From Calamus simplicifolius (lineage: Eukaryota; Streptophyta; Magnoliopsida; Arecales; Arecaceae), in NCBI GenBank assembly GCA_900491605.1, contig UESW01004078.1, forward strand, positions 396,025 to 460,024: 64,000 nucleotides of DNA. The letters are read 5' to 3'. The position numbers were made by a program, and so were the translations under genes. Position 1 is the stretch's first letter, and every line of letters begins with the position of its first letter. The notes below the pieces were generated by a model. It was not told where the DNA came from, searched no databases, and worked only from the letters and a program-made list of their open reading frames with translations. Shown here piece after piece: positions 21,388 to 33,701 of this stretch.

Positions 21388-24300
21388 ATTCTGGTTGATA
21401 GTGGAAGTTCAGTGAATGTCTTGAGTTATGACGCTTTTGTTAGAATGAATTTGCATACAAGTTTTCTTCTACCTGTCACCACTCCCTTGATGGTTTTCAC
21501 TAGAGACTCCGTCAGGGTGGAGGGTGAGGTCACCTTCCCGTTACCGCTGGGACTTCACCGCATAGAGCACAGTTCTCATGAACTTCCTGGTGGTTCGGGT
21601 CCCACTGGCTTACAATGCAATTTTGGGGAGACCGGCTTGAATCTGCTAGATGCTGTTATCTCCACCAAGAGATTATAGGTGAGATTCCCACCGACGAAGG
21701 GGTCGGAGAAATGAAGGGAGAACTGAGCCCACCACCACTTTGCTACCACTTAGCCCCCAGCCCGTAGGAGACGGTGTCGGCAGCAGCGCCTGAACCACTT
21801 GACCCCGGACTTGGAGAGGAGAGGGAGCCAACCGAGCACCTCCGAGCCTTCCCTTTGGGGGAGGACCCAACAGGACCATCCAGATTGGAGCACTACTTCC
21901 GGAAGAGGCACGCGATTGGTTCCTTGCTTTCCTGTGCCAACTCCAACATCTTCGCATGGTCGTCATCAGATATGCCAGGCATCCCTGAGGAGATAATCAC
22001 TCATCAGCTCAACCTCAAGCCAAAATGTCGGCCTATCCGACAGAAGAAGAGGAGCTTCGCTCCTGATAGGCAGAAAGCCATCTATGAGGAAATCCGTAAG
22101 CTGAGAGCTGCGGGCCATATCCGGGAAGTTCGCTACCTTGACTGGTTGACTAACGTCGTGATGGTCCGCAAGGCCAACGGGAGCTGGAGGATGTGCGTAG
22201 ACTTCACCGACCTCAACAAAGCATGCCCCAAGGACAGCTTCCCGTTGCCTCGGATCGACCAACTGGTGGACGCTACGTCCGGTCATGAGACCCTTAGCTT
22301 CATGGATGCTTTCTCTGGGTACAACCAAATCAGGATAACCCGGCAGACGAGGAAGCTACCTCTTTCATAACTGAGAAAGGACTATACTGCTAAAGGTGAT
22401 GATGTTCGGGTTGAAGAACGCAGGGGCCACTTACCAAAGGCTAATGAACAAAGTCTTTGAGGACCAGATCGGGCGCAACATGAGGTATACGTGGACGACA
22501 TGCTGACAAAAAGTGTCTGCGCCACCAACCATATCGCCGACCTAACGGAGACCTTTGGCAACCTCTGCCGATACCAGATGAGGCTAACCCATGCAAATGT
22601 GCCTTTGGGGTGACAGCCGGCAAATTCTTGGGTTTCATGGTGATCCAACGAGGAATCGAGGCAAACCCTGATAAAGTCCGAGCCATCCTGGACATGAGAT
22701 CTCCCTCAACAAGAAGGAAGTGCAATGCATGATGGAAGGGTGGCGGCCTTGAGCCGCTTTTGTCCAGGTCCACTGAGAAGTTTTGCCTTTCTTCAAGGCA
22801 CTCCACAGAGTCAACGGATTCGAATGGACGAGGGAATGCCAGATGGCCTTCAAGGGACTGAAAGAATTTTTATCCACCCGCCGCTGCTGTCCAAGCCAAA
22901 GGGTGGAGAAGAGCTTCTTCTGTACCTCGCGGCTTTTCCCAAAGCTGTCAGTTCCGTACTGGTTTGCATGGATACCAACGGAACACAAAAGCCGGTGTAT
23001 TACTCCAGTAAGGTGCTTCACGATGCGGAGACCAGGTATTCGAGAATCAAGAAGATTATCTTTGCGTTGATTGTATCCGCCAAGCGCCTCCACCCTATTT
23101 TCAAGCTCATCCGATCATGGTGGTCACGGACCAACCACTCAAGGCGATTCTCGCTCGTCCAGACACTTCGGGCCGATTGGCGAAGTGGGCACTTAAGCTG
23201 GGAGAATTCGACCTATCTTTCTGTCCCCGGTCGTTATGAAATCTCAGGTCCTGGCAGATTTCTTGGTCGAGTGCACCTGGGGCGAGGAGCAACCAAAAGA
23301 CTTCCGTGCAAACCCCTTAACTCTGGGACTGGAGAGGATGAATGGATCCTTCATATGGACGAAGCGTCAAATTCCCAAGGGAGCAGAGCGGGCCTCATCC
23401 TGGCCAACCCGGACGAATTGTAACCGAGTGCGCTCTTCATTTCTCTTTCCAGCCACCAACAACCAGGCGGAGTATGAGGCCCTACTATCGGAATAAGATT
23501 GGCTCGGGAGCTCGGGGTGAAGTACCTTAGAGCATTCACTGACTCCCAACTAGTCACTGGCCAAATCACTGGAGAATACGAGGCACGGGATCCTACTATG
23601 TCCCATTACTTGAGTATGGTGTAGTCACAAGCCTCTCTCTTAGCCTACTTCAGCGTTAGCTACATTCCTCAGGGGAGAATGCTAGAGCTGATGCCCTATC
23701 CTGACTCGCTACCTCGATCGATGGGACGTTGGGAAGAACCTACGTGGAGCATCTGGAAGTCCCAAGCATCAAAGCCGGAGGAGATCCTACCGATCGAGCA
23801 AGAGCCTTCATGGATGGACGCTTATATCCGGTACCTGACTAACGCGCCCTTCCCGAGGACTCGACTGAGGCTAGGCTGCTCAAGAGATGGGCCCAAGTTT
23901 TTGATGATGGATGGAAAGCTCTACCAAAGATCATTCTCGTACCCGATCCTCAAATTTGTCGGCCCCACGGAAGCAGATACATCGTGCGGGAAATACATGA
24001 AGGCATATGCGGAAGTCATCTGGGGGGCAGAGCTCTGGCGTACAAAGCTTTGGGACAAGGATACTACTGGCTAACAATGAGGGAGGATGCGTCCGAGCTC
24101 GTCAAGAGATGTGACAGTTGCCAACGCCATGCCAACGTCCAACGCCAACCGACGTCTCAGCTGACCCCCTGGCTGCACCTTGGCCCTTCACATAGTGGGG
24201 TATGGACATCCTGGGACCATTCTCTCTGGCCTCGGTCAGCGCAAATTCCTATTGGTAGCCATGGACCATTTCACCAAATGGATCGAGGCCGAAGCACTCG

Positions 24301-25034
24301 CTAAGATTACCGAGGGCAAGGTAGATCCTTCTTTTGGAAATCTATAATATGCCGGTTCGGGCTACCGCATACTCTCGTCACTGACAACGGCCGTAGTTTA
24401 ACAACACGGCCTTCTGGGAGTACTGCACCAAGCTAGGCATTCATCAGCGGTTCACTTTGTGGGGCATCCCCAGACCAATGGTGCGGCCGAGGTGGCCAAC
24501 CGCATTATCCTTCAAGGACTTAGGGCCCAGCTAGATGACTGCAAAGGACGATGGGTGGAAGAACTCCCCAGTGTGCTGTGGGCTACCACACAACGCCGCG
24601 ATCCCCCACTGGAGAGACCCCTTTCAGCCTGGTTTTTGGGTTCGAAGCCATCATTCCTGTGAAGATAGGTGTCCCAAGTCCCCGTACGGAGTTGTACAGC
24701 GAGGGGGACAACCCAAATCAGCTGCGGGCTTACCTCGACCTAGTAACAGAACTACGAGACCGAGCACGGCTCCGGATGGCAGCCTTCCATCAGCAGGCGG
24801 CCAGATACTACAATGCCCGAGTACGACCCAAGACGTTTCATCCCGGAGACCTAGTCCTTCGACGAGCTGAAATATCAAAGCCGACGGAAGGAGGCAAGCT
24901 AGCACCAAGATGGGAAGGACCCTATCGAGTCACAGAGGTGCTTCATCACGGAGCATACAAAGTTGAGGGGCTAGATGGGATGCCCCTCCCCGCACTTGGA
25001 ACGCAGACAACCAACGATAGTATTATCAGTAGTT
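21388..25034 (+). pseudogene. Tat element pol, copy 2 (duplicated, lacks protease start)
   Basis: This copy begins abruptly at the codons before D-S-G-S of the protease, with no gag before it. It follows copy 1 closely, with many one-base losses. It keeps the RT block missing from copy 1 (F-M-D-A-F-S-G-Y near 22298-22325). The sequence corresponding to Y-V-D-D lies near 22488. RNase H (22900-23100), the extra RNase H (23335-23600) and integrase (23700-25030, with C-D-S-C-Q-R near 24110 and G-A-A-E-V-A-N near 24480) follow. It cannot be translated from an own start. It probably arose by unequal recombination or template switching. Confidence 0.85.
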
Positions 25035-25109
25035 TGTTAATTTTCTTAGCTTGAGCTTGCCTGCCGGAGTACCATTCAAAATATTCTCAGTGACATGTTT
25101 TGAGTGATC

Positions 25110-26010
25110 CTGCTTCTCACTCTAAGCCTGAGTCTCCCCTCGGCACTCTAAGCCTCCAAGCCCAGCTCCGCGTTGGCACTCCAAGCCGAGTCTCCCCTTG
25201 GCACTCTAAGCCCTAGTCTCCCCTCGGCACTCTAAGCCTCCAAGCCTGGCTCCGCGTCGGCACTCCAAGCTCGAGTCTCCCCTCTGCACTCTAAGCCTCC
25301 AAGCCCGGCTCGCATCGGCACTCCAAGCCCGAGTCTCCCCTTGGCACTCTAAGCCCGAGTCTCCGCATCGGCACTCCAAGCCCGAGTCTCTCCTTGGCAC
25401 TCTAAGCCCGAGTCTCCCCTTGGCACTCTAAGCCTCCAAGCCTGGCTCTGCGTCGGCACTCCAAGCTCGAGTCTCCCCTCTGCACTCTAAGCCTCCAAGC
25501 CTGGCTCGGCATCGGCACTCCAAGCCCGAGTCTCCCCTCGGCACCCTAGCTCAACTCTGCGTCGGCACCATAGCTCGACTCCGCATCGGCACTCCAAGCC
25601 CGAGTCTCCCCTCGGCACCCTAGCTTGACTCTGCGTCGGCGTATAGCTCGACTCCACGTCGGCGTATTAGCTCGACTCCACGTCGGCACCTTAGCTCGAC
25701 TCCGCATCGGCACCCTAGCTCAACTCCACGTCGGCACTCCAAGCCCGAGTCTCCTCTTGGCACCCTAGCTTGACTCCACATCGGCACCCTAGCTCGACTC
25801 GCATCGGCACTCCAAGCCTCTCCCTCGGCACCCTAGCTCGACTCCATGTCAGCGTATAGCTCGACTCCGCGTCGGCACCTCAGCTCGACTCTACGGCACC
25901 CTAGCTTGACTCTGCGTCGGCGTATTAGCTCGACTCCGCGTCGGCGTCTTAACTCAACTCCGCAATGGCACGCAAAAACCGACTCCGCATCGGCACGCAA
26001 AAACCGACTC
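25110..26010. repeat. GC-rich minisatellite after pol copy 2
   Basis: Second copy of the array seen at 20230-21060, with the same two unit types and a different unit order and number. It lies between the integrase stop and the end of the antisense gene. Confidence 0.9.
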
Positions 26011-26301
26011 CACGTCTATATTGGCCTAGCTGTGCCATGGCACCACCCGACCTCTTGTTGATAGCCCCTTAATCGACTTCGCATCGGTGCTACCCTCCGG
26101 TGTCGATAGCCTGCGGCGCGAGGTCATTTGTCAAGACCACTAGGTCACACAAGTGCGGTTATTAGCTATGACTGCCTACGGCCTTGATAGCAGCCACTAC
26201 GGCTTATTCATATCCAATCATTGATAATTGGTTACGATGTAAATCAAAATGAGAATTGAGCAAGAAATTTTCATTGCTAATGAAAGTTACAAAACTGCTG
26301 A

Positions 26302-28794
26302 TCAAATCGGACTTGATATAATATAAAGAATACGAAAGAAACTAAGGTTGAGCCGAGCTAAGTCGTCATCTTCGGGAACTTCGTTCGGCTCCAGCTCTTC
26401 AATTCCTTCAAGGCCGTAGAGTCTGCGTATTGTCTCCTTGCAGTCTTGGAAGCCGCCATCGTAAGCAAATGCAGTTGTCTCGGCCAACTCCCTACTGAAG
26501 GCTTTGGACTTCCTAAAATCCTCTACGGCCTCGATGACTTTCTTTTCGGCCTCGGCGGCCTTCTCCTCAGCCTTGGTGGCCTTCTTCTCGGCCTCGTCAG
26601 CCTTCCTCTCGGCCTCGGTCACCGCCGCCTTCAGATGTGCTGCCTCGGCATCTCATTGGTGAGCAATTTCCTCGGCATTCTCGGCCCTCTCCTCGACCAC
26701 TTTGATCTCAATGGTGGCAGAGTGCAGCCAGTGCTGTAGCAAGTAAATTTCCGCTTCAGCGGATTTCTAACTCTCTTCGACCACCCTTTGCTTTTCCTCT
26801 GTCACCTGAGCATTGTCAAGCTCATTGGCCACCTGGCGCTGAGCCACTTTGAGCGCCTCCTCCATCTTCTCAGCCCGGGCCAGGATACGAAGTCGGGCAA
26901 CCTCGGCTTCGGCTTTAGCTTTTTGCGCCCGGGCCATCTCCGTCCGGGCCCCCTCCAAGACTGCCTCGGCCCTCTCCGCTCTAGCCCGAATCTCTCGAAT
27001 TTCCTCCACAGATTGATCGAGAATGGCCTCAGCCTGGGACCAAAGGCCCCTTATGGCGTCATAGAATTCAATACCTGATCGGATTTCTTCGGTTAGATAA
27101 AGAAACAGTCACAAAAGTTTTAACAATGGAACAATACTTACCCAAAGATGTGCCACGGACACCTCCCAGAAGAACGTAGATCTCCCTTGGTGTCGAAGGA
27201 ACCCTTGCAGCTTGGGCACGAAGCCTGGGCCAATGTCTGCTCGGCCCAACGACTATGGTGCATCAGAATTGATTGAAATGAGGGATCGATGCCATCCCCC
27301 TCCGCTGGCCTCATGGCTATAGGTGAGGACTCAGCCTCCGACTCAGCCTCCTATGGCGCCTTTACTGATAGAGACGCCTCGGCCGCTGCCCCTTCGGAAG
27401 ATAAGGCGACTTCCGGAGTCGGCCTTGTAGCTGAGTTGGCGGTTCCGCTTCGGTGGCCATGGGCTGTGGTGATGGCTCTTTAGTCCCCTTTTTCGGAGAC
27501 GTATCGATTACATCAATAGGAGACAGATGCGGCACTGGTAAAGGTGAATGAGGTAGATCTCTTTCCCCTACCTCGTTCTGCCCTGATACCTCTCCAGCCT
27601 CGGCCCTTACCACCTCGCTTCCTAGGGCTCTGAAGCCCTTTCCGCCTTGCTCCCATTAGAGGCCTCTATGACCTTTGCTTTTCCCTCAGTCTCGCCCCTT
27701 CCAAAGGCTTCTCCGGCCTCGGCCCTCCTGGCAGTCTTGGTAACGGCCCTCCTTGCGGTAGGGGCCCCATCTGCTTTGACTTTCCTTTTTCTTGTGGCAG
27801 CCTGTCTTATCTCGCGAAGTGATGATGCCATTTCTGTATTAAGGAAAAGGAAAGAAGAGTGTTAAAAAAAAAAGAAAAAAAGAGAGGAGAGAAGAAAAGG
27901 GAAAGGGAGGAGAAGGATAGAAAAAGCGAGGTGAGTAATCAGCCACTCACCACTGGACGGAATAAGGCTGGCAAGATGGAGGTTCTCTTCGATTAAAAGC
28001 TGGTTGCACTGGGGATGTCGGTAGTCAGAAGCTGCCCGAATGCCATTCGATCCCTCGGGAGTACAGAAGAGTCTCTATTTGCGTCAGTGTTGGGTATTCC
28101 CCAGATTCCACTCACCCCCTCAACGTCGGCAAAAAAGAACATATCTTTCCAACATTTGATGGATGTGGGAAGATATAGTCTAAGAATCCTAGTGGGTCTA
28201 GGAGTAAAGGACCACCACCCCGCTTGCTTGCGAAGAGTGTAGAAGCTATGGAACAAAGAGATGCTAGCCTCTATACCATGAAAGTGACAAAGAACCATGA
28301 AGCCGATGATGGTTCGGATAAATTTGGGACTAACTGTGCGGGTGCCAAGGAGTACCTATCTAAGAGGTTGAGGATGAAAGGGTGGATGGGTAACCGAAGC
28401 CCTGCCTTAAAGAAAGCTCTATACAAGGCAACCCTCCCGGGACGAAAAGAAGTTACCCTGTCGTCAGGAGTAGGGTAGGACAGACGAATGTTAGGAGGAA
28501 AACTATACTTGGCTCTAAGGTTCAAGATGTCTTGGGCCGACATGGTGGAGGCGGCCCATTCAGGGGACCCCTTGGCAGCAGTAGACGGACCGGCGATAGC
28601 CGGACGGTGCCAGGGTGGGGCCCGTCCGATGGTAGGATGAATCCCAGCCGTGGGTCGTTCGGTCGCTCACCGCCGTTCCAGTGGAGTGTGGTCAGGATGA
28701 AGAGGACAGCTAAGCTCCGAAGAAGGGGAAGGCTATGAAGGAACAGGGGAATGATCCCCAAGATCGGAAAGAGAACAGGAAGGTGAAGAAGCCA
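26302..28794 (-). pseudogene. Antisense three-exon gene of the Tat element (putative gypsy-type transposon protein)
   Basis: Read on the minus strand, one candidate start is at 28794 and another (M-S-A-Q-D-I-L) at 28543. The first exon has R-L-P-I-H-P-F and L-L-D-R-Y-x-L-A-P-A-Q-L near 28400-28330, then F-F-F-A-D-V-E-G near 28135. It resembles the plant family annotated as putative gypsy type transposon. Two introns have good sites: donor GTGAGT at 27950 to acceptor ATACAG at 27834, and donor GTAAGTATTG at 27141 to acceptor ATCAG at 27075. The last exon is a long Ala/Glu/Arg coiled coil (27074-26302) with a few stops or frame changes. A shift near 28290 and a stop near 26770 suggest decay. 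The role is unknown. Confidence 0.65.
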
Positions 28795-28945
28795 TGAGGA
28801 CTAACCTGAAGAACTTGAACCGAGATTGAAGAAGAAAGCTCGGGAGATAAATGGAAATAGGAGATGAATGGGTGCTTGCAGATTTCAGGTGATAGATTAT
28901 AATGCAAGAAAAGGTGAAAAACATAGGATAAGGATGATTTTCCCC

Positions 28946-28952
28946 TTTTATA
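28946..28952 (-). promoter_or_regulatory. TATA box candidate for the antisense gene
   Basis: The minus strand reads GGGGGTATAAAAGGGG here, about 150 bp upstream of the start codon candidate at 28794. The spacing allows a leader of about 120 nt. This suggests the antisense gene has its own promoter, separate from the LTR. Confidence 0.5.
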
Positions 28953-29249
28953 CCCCCGTTTCAAGTCATCCCGTCGATGTCTGGTTTAGCCATGTGCTTG
29001 CTTCCTATTGGAAGCCGCTCCGGCAACCACTCGGTGCGAGAAACATAAAAAACCGCCAATAAAGAGGTAGCGGTGACCTCACCGCAATGATGACGCCTAT
29101 CTTTTTAAAACTCCTAGCTCGAGAAAATCTTACCCAATCCAACAGCCTGAACAAACGAAATGATGGCACGGAGATCAGCCACCTGATGGATATTAACACC
29201 CCTTTCGCTGGCAACTATACGCCCACCCATCTCAGGGGTGGGGGGCATC

Positions 29250-30250
29250 TGATATGGCTGATCACATCCTCTGGTGGCAGCATAACACCTTGCGCGATTC
29301 TCGAAGCCAAATGAGTTGATAGCTCATTTCTGGCATCGACATCCTCGCTTCGGACCCTGGCTTCGGCCTCGGCCTCTAGCTTCGGCCTCACCCTGCTTCG
29401 GCCCCTGGCTTTGGCCTCGGCCTCTAGCTTCGGCCTCATCATATCTTCGGCCCCTGGCTTCAGCCTCGGCCTCTAGCTTCGGCCTCATCCTGCTTCGGTC
29501 CTGGCTTCGGCCTCGGCCTCTAGCTTCGGCCTCACCCTCGGTTCGGCCCCTGGCTTGGCCTCGGCCTCTAGCTTCGACCTCATCCTATCTTCGGCCCCTG
29601 GCTTTGACCTCGGCCTCTAGCTTCGGCCTCATCCTTGCTTCGGCCCCTGGCTTAGACCTCGACCTCTAGCTTCGGCCTCACCCTTGCTTCAACCCCTGGC
29701 TTCGTTCTCGGCCTCTAGCTTCGGCCTTATCCTTGCCTCGACCCCTGGCTTCAGCCTCAACATTGCATGTTTTCCTAGTATAACGGAGCTGGTCTCGAAT
29801 ACCGGACCAAGGGATCTGAGGCACTAACCATCGCATATCTTGCTCATCTGTTTTACCGAGATCACGGGCAATTACCAACACACCCTACAGTTGTCGATAT
29901 ATGCAGCACCCATTCGGCAACGACTCACTGCCCGCTATTCACGGAGCTCATCCTAACGAGGCAGATTCGACAGTTACAATGGAACGAGGTAAATTGGACC
30001 CCCCGAATAGGTACATAAGAACTCCTAACTCGCAATGAGGGGGGATCTCTCTACTCTCTGACTGTAAAAAACTTCTGTTCTACAAGCCACTGACTTGAGC
30101 GTCGAAGGGTCCCCACCGGTACCACCGGTCCAAACTTTGTGCAGGTTCCCGAGAAAGATGGCGCTCCCTTTACATTTTCAGCGACTACTTCCGACGATCT
30201 CTAGAGATCTCCGCCCACCGGTGCTCACCGCAAGTGGTTTGGCAGCAACA
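29250..30250 (+). repeat. 3' LTR of the Tat element (1001 bp)
   Basis: Begins TGATATGG after a G-rich purine tract and ends GGCAGCAACA, followed by ATATT. The internal GCTTCGGCCTCGG-type array (about 29340-29760) is longer than in the 5' LTR, which explains most of the 60 bp size difference. Confidence 0.9.
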
Positions 30251-33060
30251 ATATTAATGAATACTCCTCTATGTTATGGCATCGGAGGTTAGGTTATATC
30301 TCGATAAATAGAATTATGAGATTAGTAAATAATGGAGTACTTAGTACTCTCGATTATACTAGTTTCATAACTTGTGTAGACTGCATTAAGGGAAAGCAGA
30401 CAAATAAGTTCAAGAAGGTGCTAATATGAGTTCTAACATGTTAGAGATTATCCATACTGATATATGTTGTCCTGATATGGATGCACAAGGTCTGAAATAC
30501 TTCATCTCTTTCATTGATGATTACTCACGTTTTATGTATATTTATTTTCTTAATAATAAAAATAAAACATTGGATGCCTTCAAGTCCTTCAAGGCTGAAG
30601 TTGAGAACCAATGTGGAAAGCAAATAAAATTGTAAGATCAGATAGAGGTAAAGAATATTATGGTAGATACATGAGAGTGGATAAGCATCTGGTCCATTTG
30701 CTAAGTTTCTTCAAGAATGTGGGATTGTAGCCTAATACACCATGCCTGGTTCACCAGATATGAATGGTGTTGCAGAAAGAAGAAACCGAACACTAATGGA
30801 CATGGTGTGGAGTATGCTTAGCAACTCTAATCTTCCTAAATCTTTGTGGACTAAAGCACTTAAGACAGCTGCATATATATTAAATCGAGTTCTAACCAAG
30901 GATGTCCCCAAAATACCTTTTGAATTATGGAAAGGTTGGAAAACAAGTTTGCAACATATGCACATTTAGGGATGTTCGTCTGAGGTGAGAATATATAATC
31001 CACAAGAAAATAAACTTGATCCAAGGACTATAAGTGGATTTTTTATTGGATACGCTAAAAAGTCTAAGGGTTATAGATTTTATTGTTCATCTCACACTAC
31101 TAGTATTGTGAAATCAAGGAATGCTAAGTTTCTTGAAAATGACATGATCAGTGGAAGAGATCGATTCAGGAATTTACTTCTTGCTCATGATCATACAGAA
31201 TCTCAACCTTCCACTTCATCAGAAAGATTGGTTCACAGCACTCCACAAGTCCAAATTAGTGCTAAACAACCAATCGTTGAATTTTGACAAGTTACTGAGA
31301 ATCACAAGCTTTATCTAAAGTTTCTAAACAAATAGTTGAATCACAAGCTTTCAAGGAGATAGTGGTCCAACATTAAGATGATCTACTAGAGAGAAAAGAT
31401 CAGCTATTCCTAGTGATTATATTGTGTATCAGTAAGAATCTGACATAGGAGCCAAAAATGATCCTGAAACATTTTCACAAGCCATGAATTGCAAAGAGTT
31501 TGATTTATGGCACGATGGTATGAAAGAAGAGATGGATTCTATGAAGAGCAACGGAGTCTGGGACCTTGTAAAGTTGCCTAATAGGGCAATAGTTTTTGGT
31601 TTAAATGGATCTTTAAGACCAAAAGGGACTCATTAGGCAACATTGAGAGATACAAAGTGAACTCGTTGCTAAGTGGTTCACTCAAAAAGAAGGAATCAAT
31701 TACACGTAAATATTTTCTCCTGTATCTAAGAAAGATTTTCTTCGTATCATTTTAGCATTAGTTACGCATTTTGACCTTGAGTTACAACAAATGGATATGA
31801 AAATAGATTTTCTTAATGGTGATCTAGAAGAGGAGGTTTATATGAAATAATCTAAAGGTTTCTCTTCTAGTGATGGTGAGCATTTGGTTTGTAAGCTTAA
31901 GAAATCCATATATGGTTTAAAATAAGCTTCCTATCAATGGTATTCAAATTTCATGGTGTAATTTCTTTATTTGGTTTTGTTGAAAATCCCATATCAATGT
32001 ATATACCAGAAGGTTAGTGAGAGTAAATTTTGCTTTTTGTTTTATATGTGGATGACATTTTGCTTGCAACAAATGATAAGGGTTTACTGCATGAGGTGAA
32101 ACAATTCCTTTCTAAAAATTTTAACATGAAAGATATGTGTGAGGCATCTTATGTTATTGGCATTAAGATCTTTAGAGACAGACCTCACGGAGTATTAGGA
32201 CTGTCATAAGAAACCTATATCAACAAAGTTTTGAAGATATTTCGGATGAAAAATTATTCACCAAGTGTTGCTCCTATTGTGAAGGGTGATCAGTGCAGTT
32301 TGAACCAATGCCCAAAGAATGAGCTTGGGAGAGAATCTATGAAGAATATTTTATATGCTTCCGCAGTTGGAAGTCTTATGTATGCCTAAATCTGTACAAG
32401 ACCTGACATTGCATATGTTGTTGGGATATTAGGAAAATATCAGAGTAACCCAGGTATAGACCACTGGAGAGCTGCAACGAAAGTCATATGGTACCTTTAA
32501 GAACTAAAGATTATATGCTTGTGTATAGACGAACGGACAATCTAGATGTGATCGGTTATTCAGATGCAAACTTTGTTGGTTGTATTGATTCTTGCAAATC
32601 AACATTTGGGTACATTTTTATTATGGCCGATGGAGCTATTTTATGGAAAAGTGTCAAACATACTTTGACTGTCATTTCTACCATGGAAGCTGAGTTTGTA
32701 TCTTATTTTGAGGCTACTTCACATGGTGTATGGCTTAAGTGTTTCATTTTTGGCTTAGAGTTATGATTCTATTTTTAGGCTATTAAAGATTTTTTGGAAC
32801 AACTTAGCTACTATTTTTATGGCTAAGAATAATAAAAGTCGGAGTCAAAGCAAGCATATTATCTACATTAAGTACTTAGCTATTAGAGAACGTGTCAAAG
32901 AAAAAAAAGAGTCATTGAGCACATTAGCACTGAGTTGATGATTGCTGATCCTTTGACTAAGGGCATGCCGCCAATGAAATTCAAGGATCATGTAGAAAGA
33001 ATGGACTTGGTTCCACCTTGTAATTGTATATATACATTCAGTTTATTAATGAAACTCTTA
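30251..33060 (+). pseudogene. Copia-2 pol: GAG-pre-integrase, integrase, RT, RNase H
   Basis: After the Tat insertion the copia-2 frame resumes with L-W-H-R-R-L-G-Y near 30276. Integrase shows I-I-H-T-D-I-C (first Asp near 30459), F-I-D-D-Y-S-R-F, and N-G-V-A-E-R-R-N-R-T near 30765. RT includes Q-M-D-M-K-x-D-F-L-N-G near 31790 and the catalytic Y-V-D-D at 32045-32056. RNase H shows G-Y-S-D-A-N-F-V-G near 32555 and M-E-A-E-F near 32680. The end reads L-T-K-G-M-P near 32955. Protease is missing. Stops at 30634, 30967 and 31285 and several later ones inactivate it. Confidence 0.85.
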
Positions 33061-33307
33061 TGTATTTAGATATTTTCTCATATTTATGAGCATAACTTTA
33101 TTTTATTTGAGAAAATATATTTCATATTTGGACCAAAAATAAACATAAGGTTTGTTCGTTAAGTTGTTACCACATAAGAAACTCAGGAAGTAAAATATAT
33201 CGTAATACATAGTTGATATTACTCGAATTTAGAGGACTTATCTCTATGATTCATGTGTTTCGTTTCTCAATAAAGTTGTAGATCAATGTTTGTACCAAGT
33301 GAAAGAA
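33061..33307 (+). other. Copia-2 3' untranslated segment before the LTR
   Basis: AT-rich, non-coding. It ends AAGTGAAAGAA at 33298-33307, a degenerate polypurine tract next to the LTR. Confidence 0.6.
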
Positions 33308-33701
33308 TATAACCGTTTATTACGTTAAGTGGTGCAAACTCTTGGTCTTCTATTATTATCCTGATGCAAACTTTTGGTTTGCAACTGAAATGGTTATTAA
33401 CACGTATAATGGCAATTTAGTTACCAATGGCCATTCAATAGTGCTTAAGATGTGGTAACGGTAGGTAATTGAAAAGTCATTGTTGATGGAGCAATGACTA
33501 TATAAAGCTTTAATTTTGCTTGGTCTACACTACTCTCTACATAGAAAATATACGCCATCAAAATTGGGAGAGATAAGTGTAAGAAACTAAGTAAACAAAA
33601 GAAATAAATTAAGTAAAGGTAAACAATGGCTGAAGGTATGTGATTTCGCCCTCTTTTATGATTTGAGTTTCTATTAGGAGAAACCTAATTAATTTCTTAC
33701 A
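33308..33701 (+). repeat. 3' LTR of copia-2 (394 bp)
   Basis: Begins TATAACC (the 5' copy begins TGTAACC) and ends TTTCTTACA, followed by target duplication TGATG. It retains the TATATAA box (33499-33505) and the ATG plus splice donor (near 33626-33636) of the 5' copy. It differs by a few small indels and substitutions. Confidence 0.9.

Larger units (their letters stand above)
13897..30250 (+). mobile_element. Ty3/gypsy Tat-type element with duplicated pol (16.4 kb)
   Basis: LTRs 13897-14837 and 29250-30250 are flanked by ATATT (13892-13896 and 30251-30255). Contents in order: primer site, gag, protease, RT, RNase H, an additional RNase H-like domain, integrase, minisatellite. Then comes a second copy of the protease-to-minisatellite segment, an antisense three-exon gene, a polypurine tract (GGGGTGGGGGGCATC before 29250) and the LTR. 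An extra archaeal-type RNase H and additional ORFs near the 3' end are known Tat-lineage traits. The element sits in copia-2. Its coding regions hold many single-base indels. Confidence 0.9.
11136..33701 (+). mobile_element. Ty1/copia element copia-2 (short LTRs), nested in element A
   Basis: LTRs of 374 bp (11136-11509) and 394 bp (33308-33701) are flanked by TGATG (11131-11135 and 33702-33706). The element interrupts element A between integrase and RT, in the same orientation. Its own sequence is 11136-13896 and 30251-33701. Between these lies the Tat element (13897-30250). The protease and the end of gag are missing: gag runs straight into an inverted gag copy and then into the GAG-pre-integrase domain. 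The lineage within Ty1/copia was not determined. Confidence 0.9.

Noticed and set aside
21388..26338. A second independent Tat insertion
   Set aside because: There is no LTR or target duplication between the two pol copies; the joint falls inside the protease, so it is an internal duplication.
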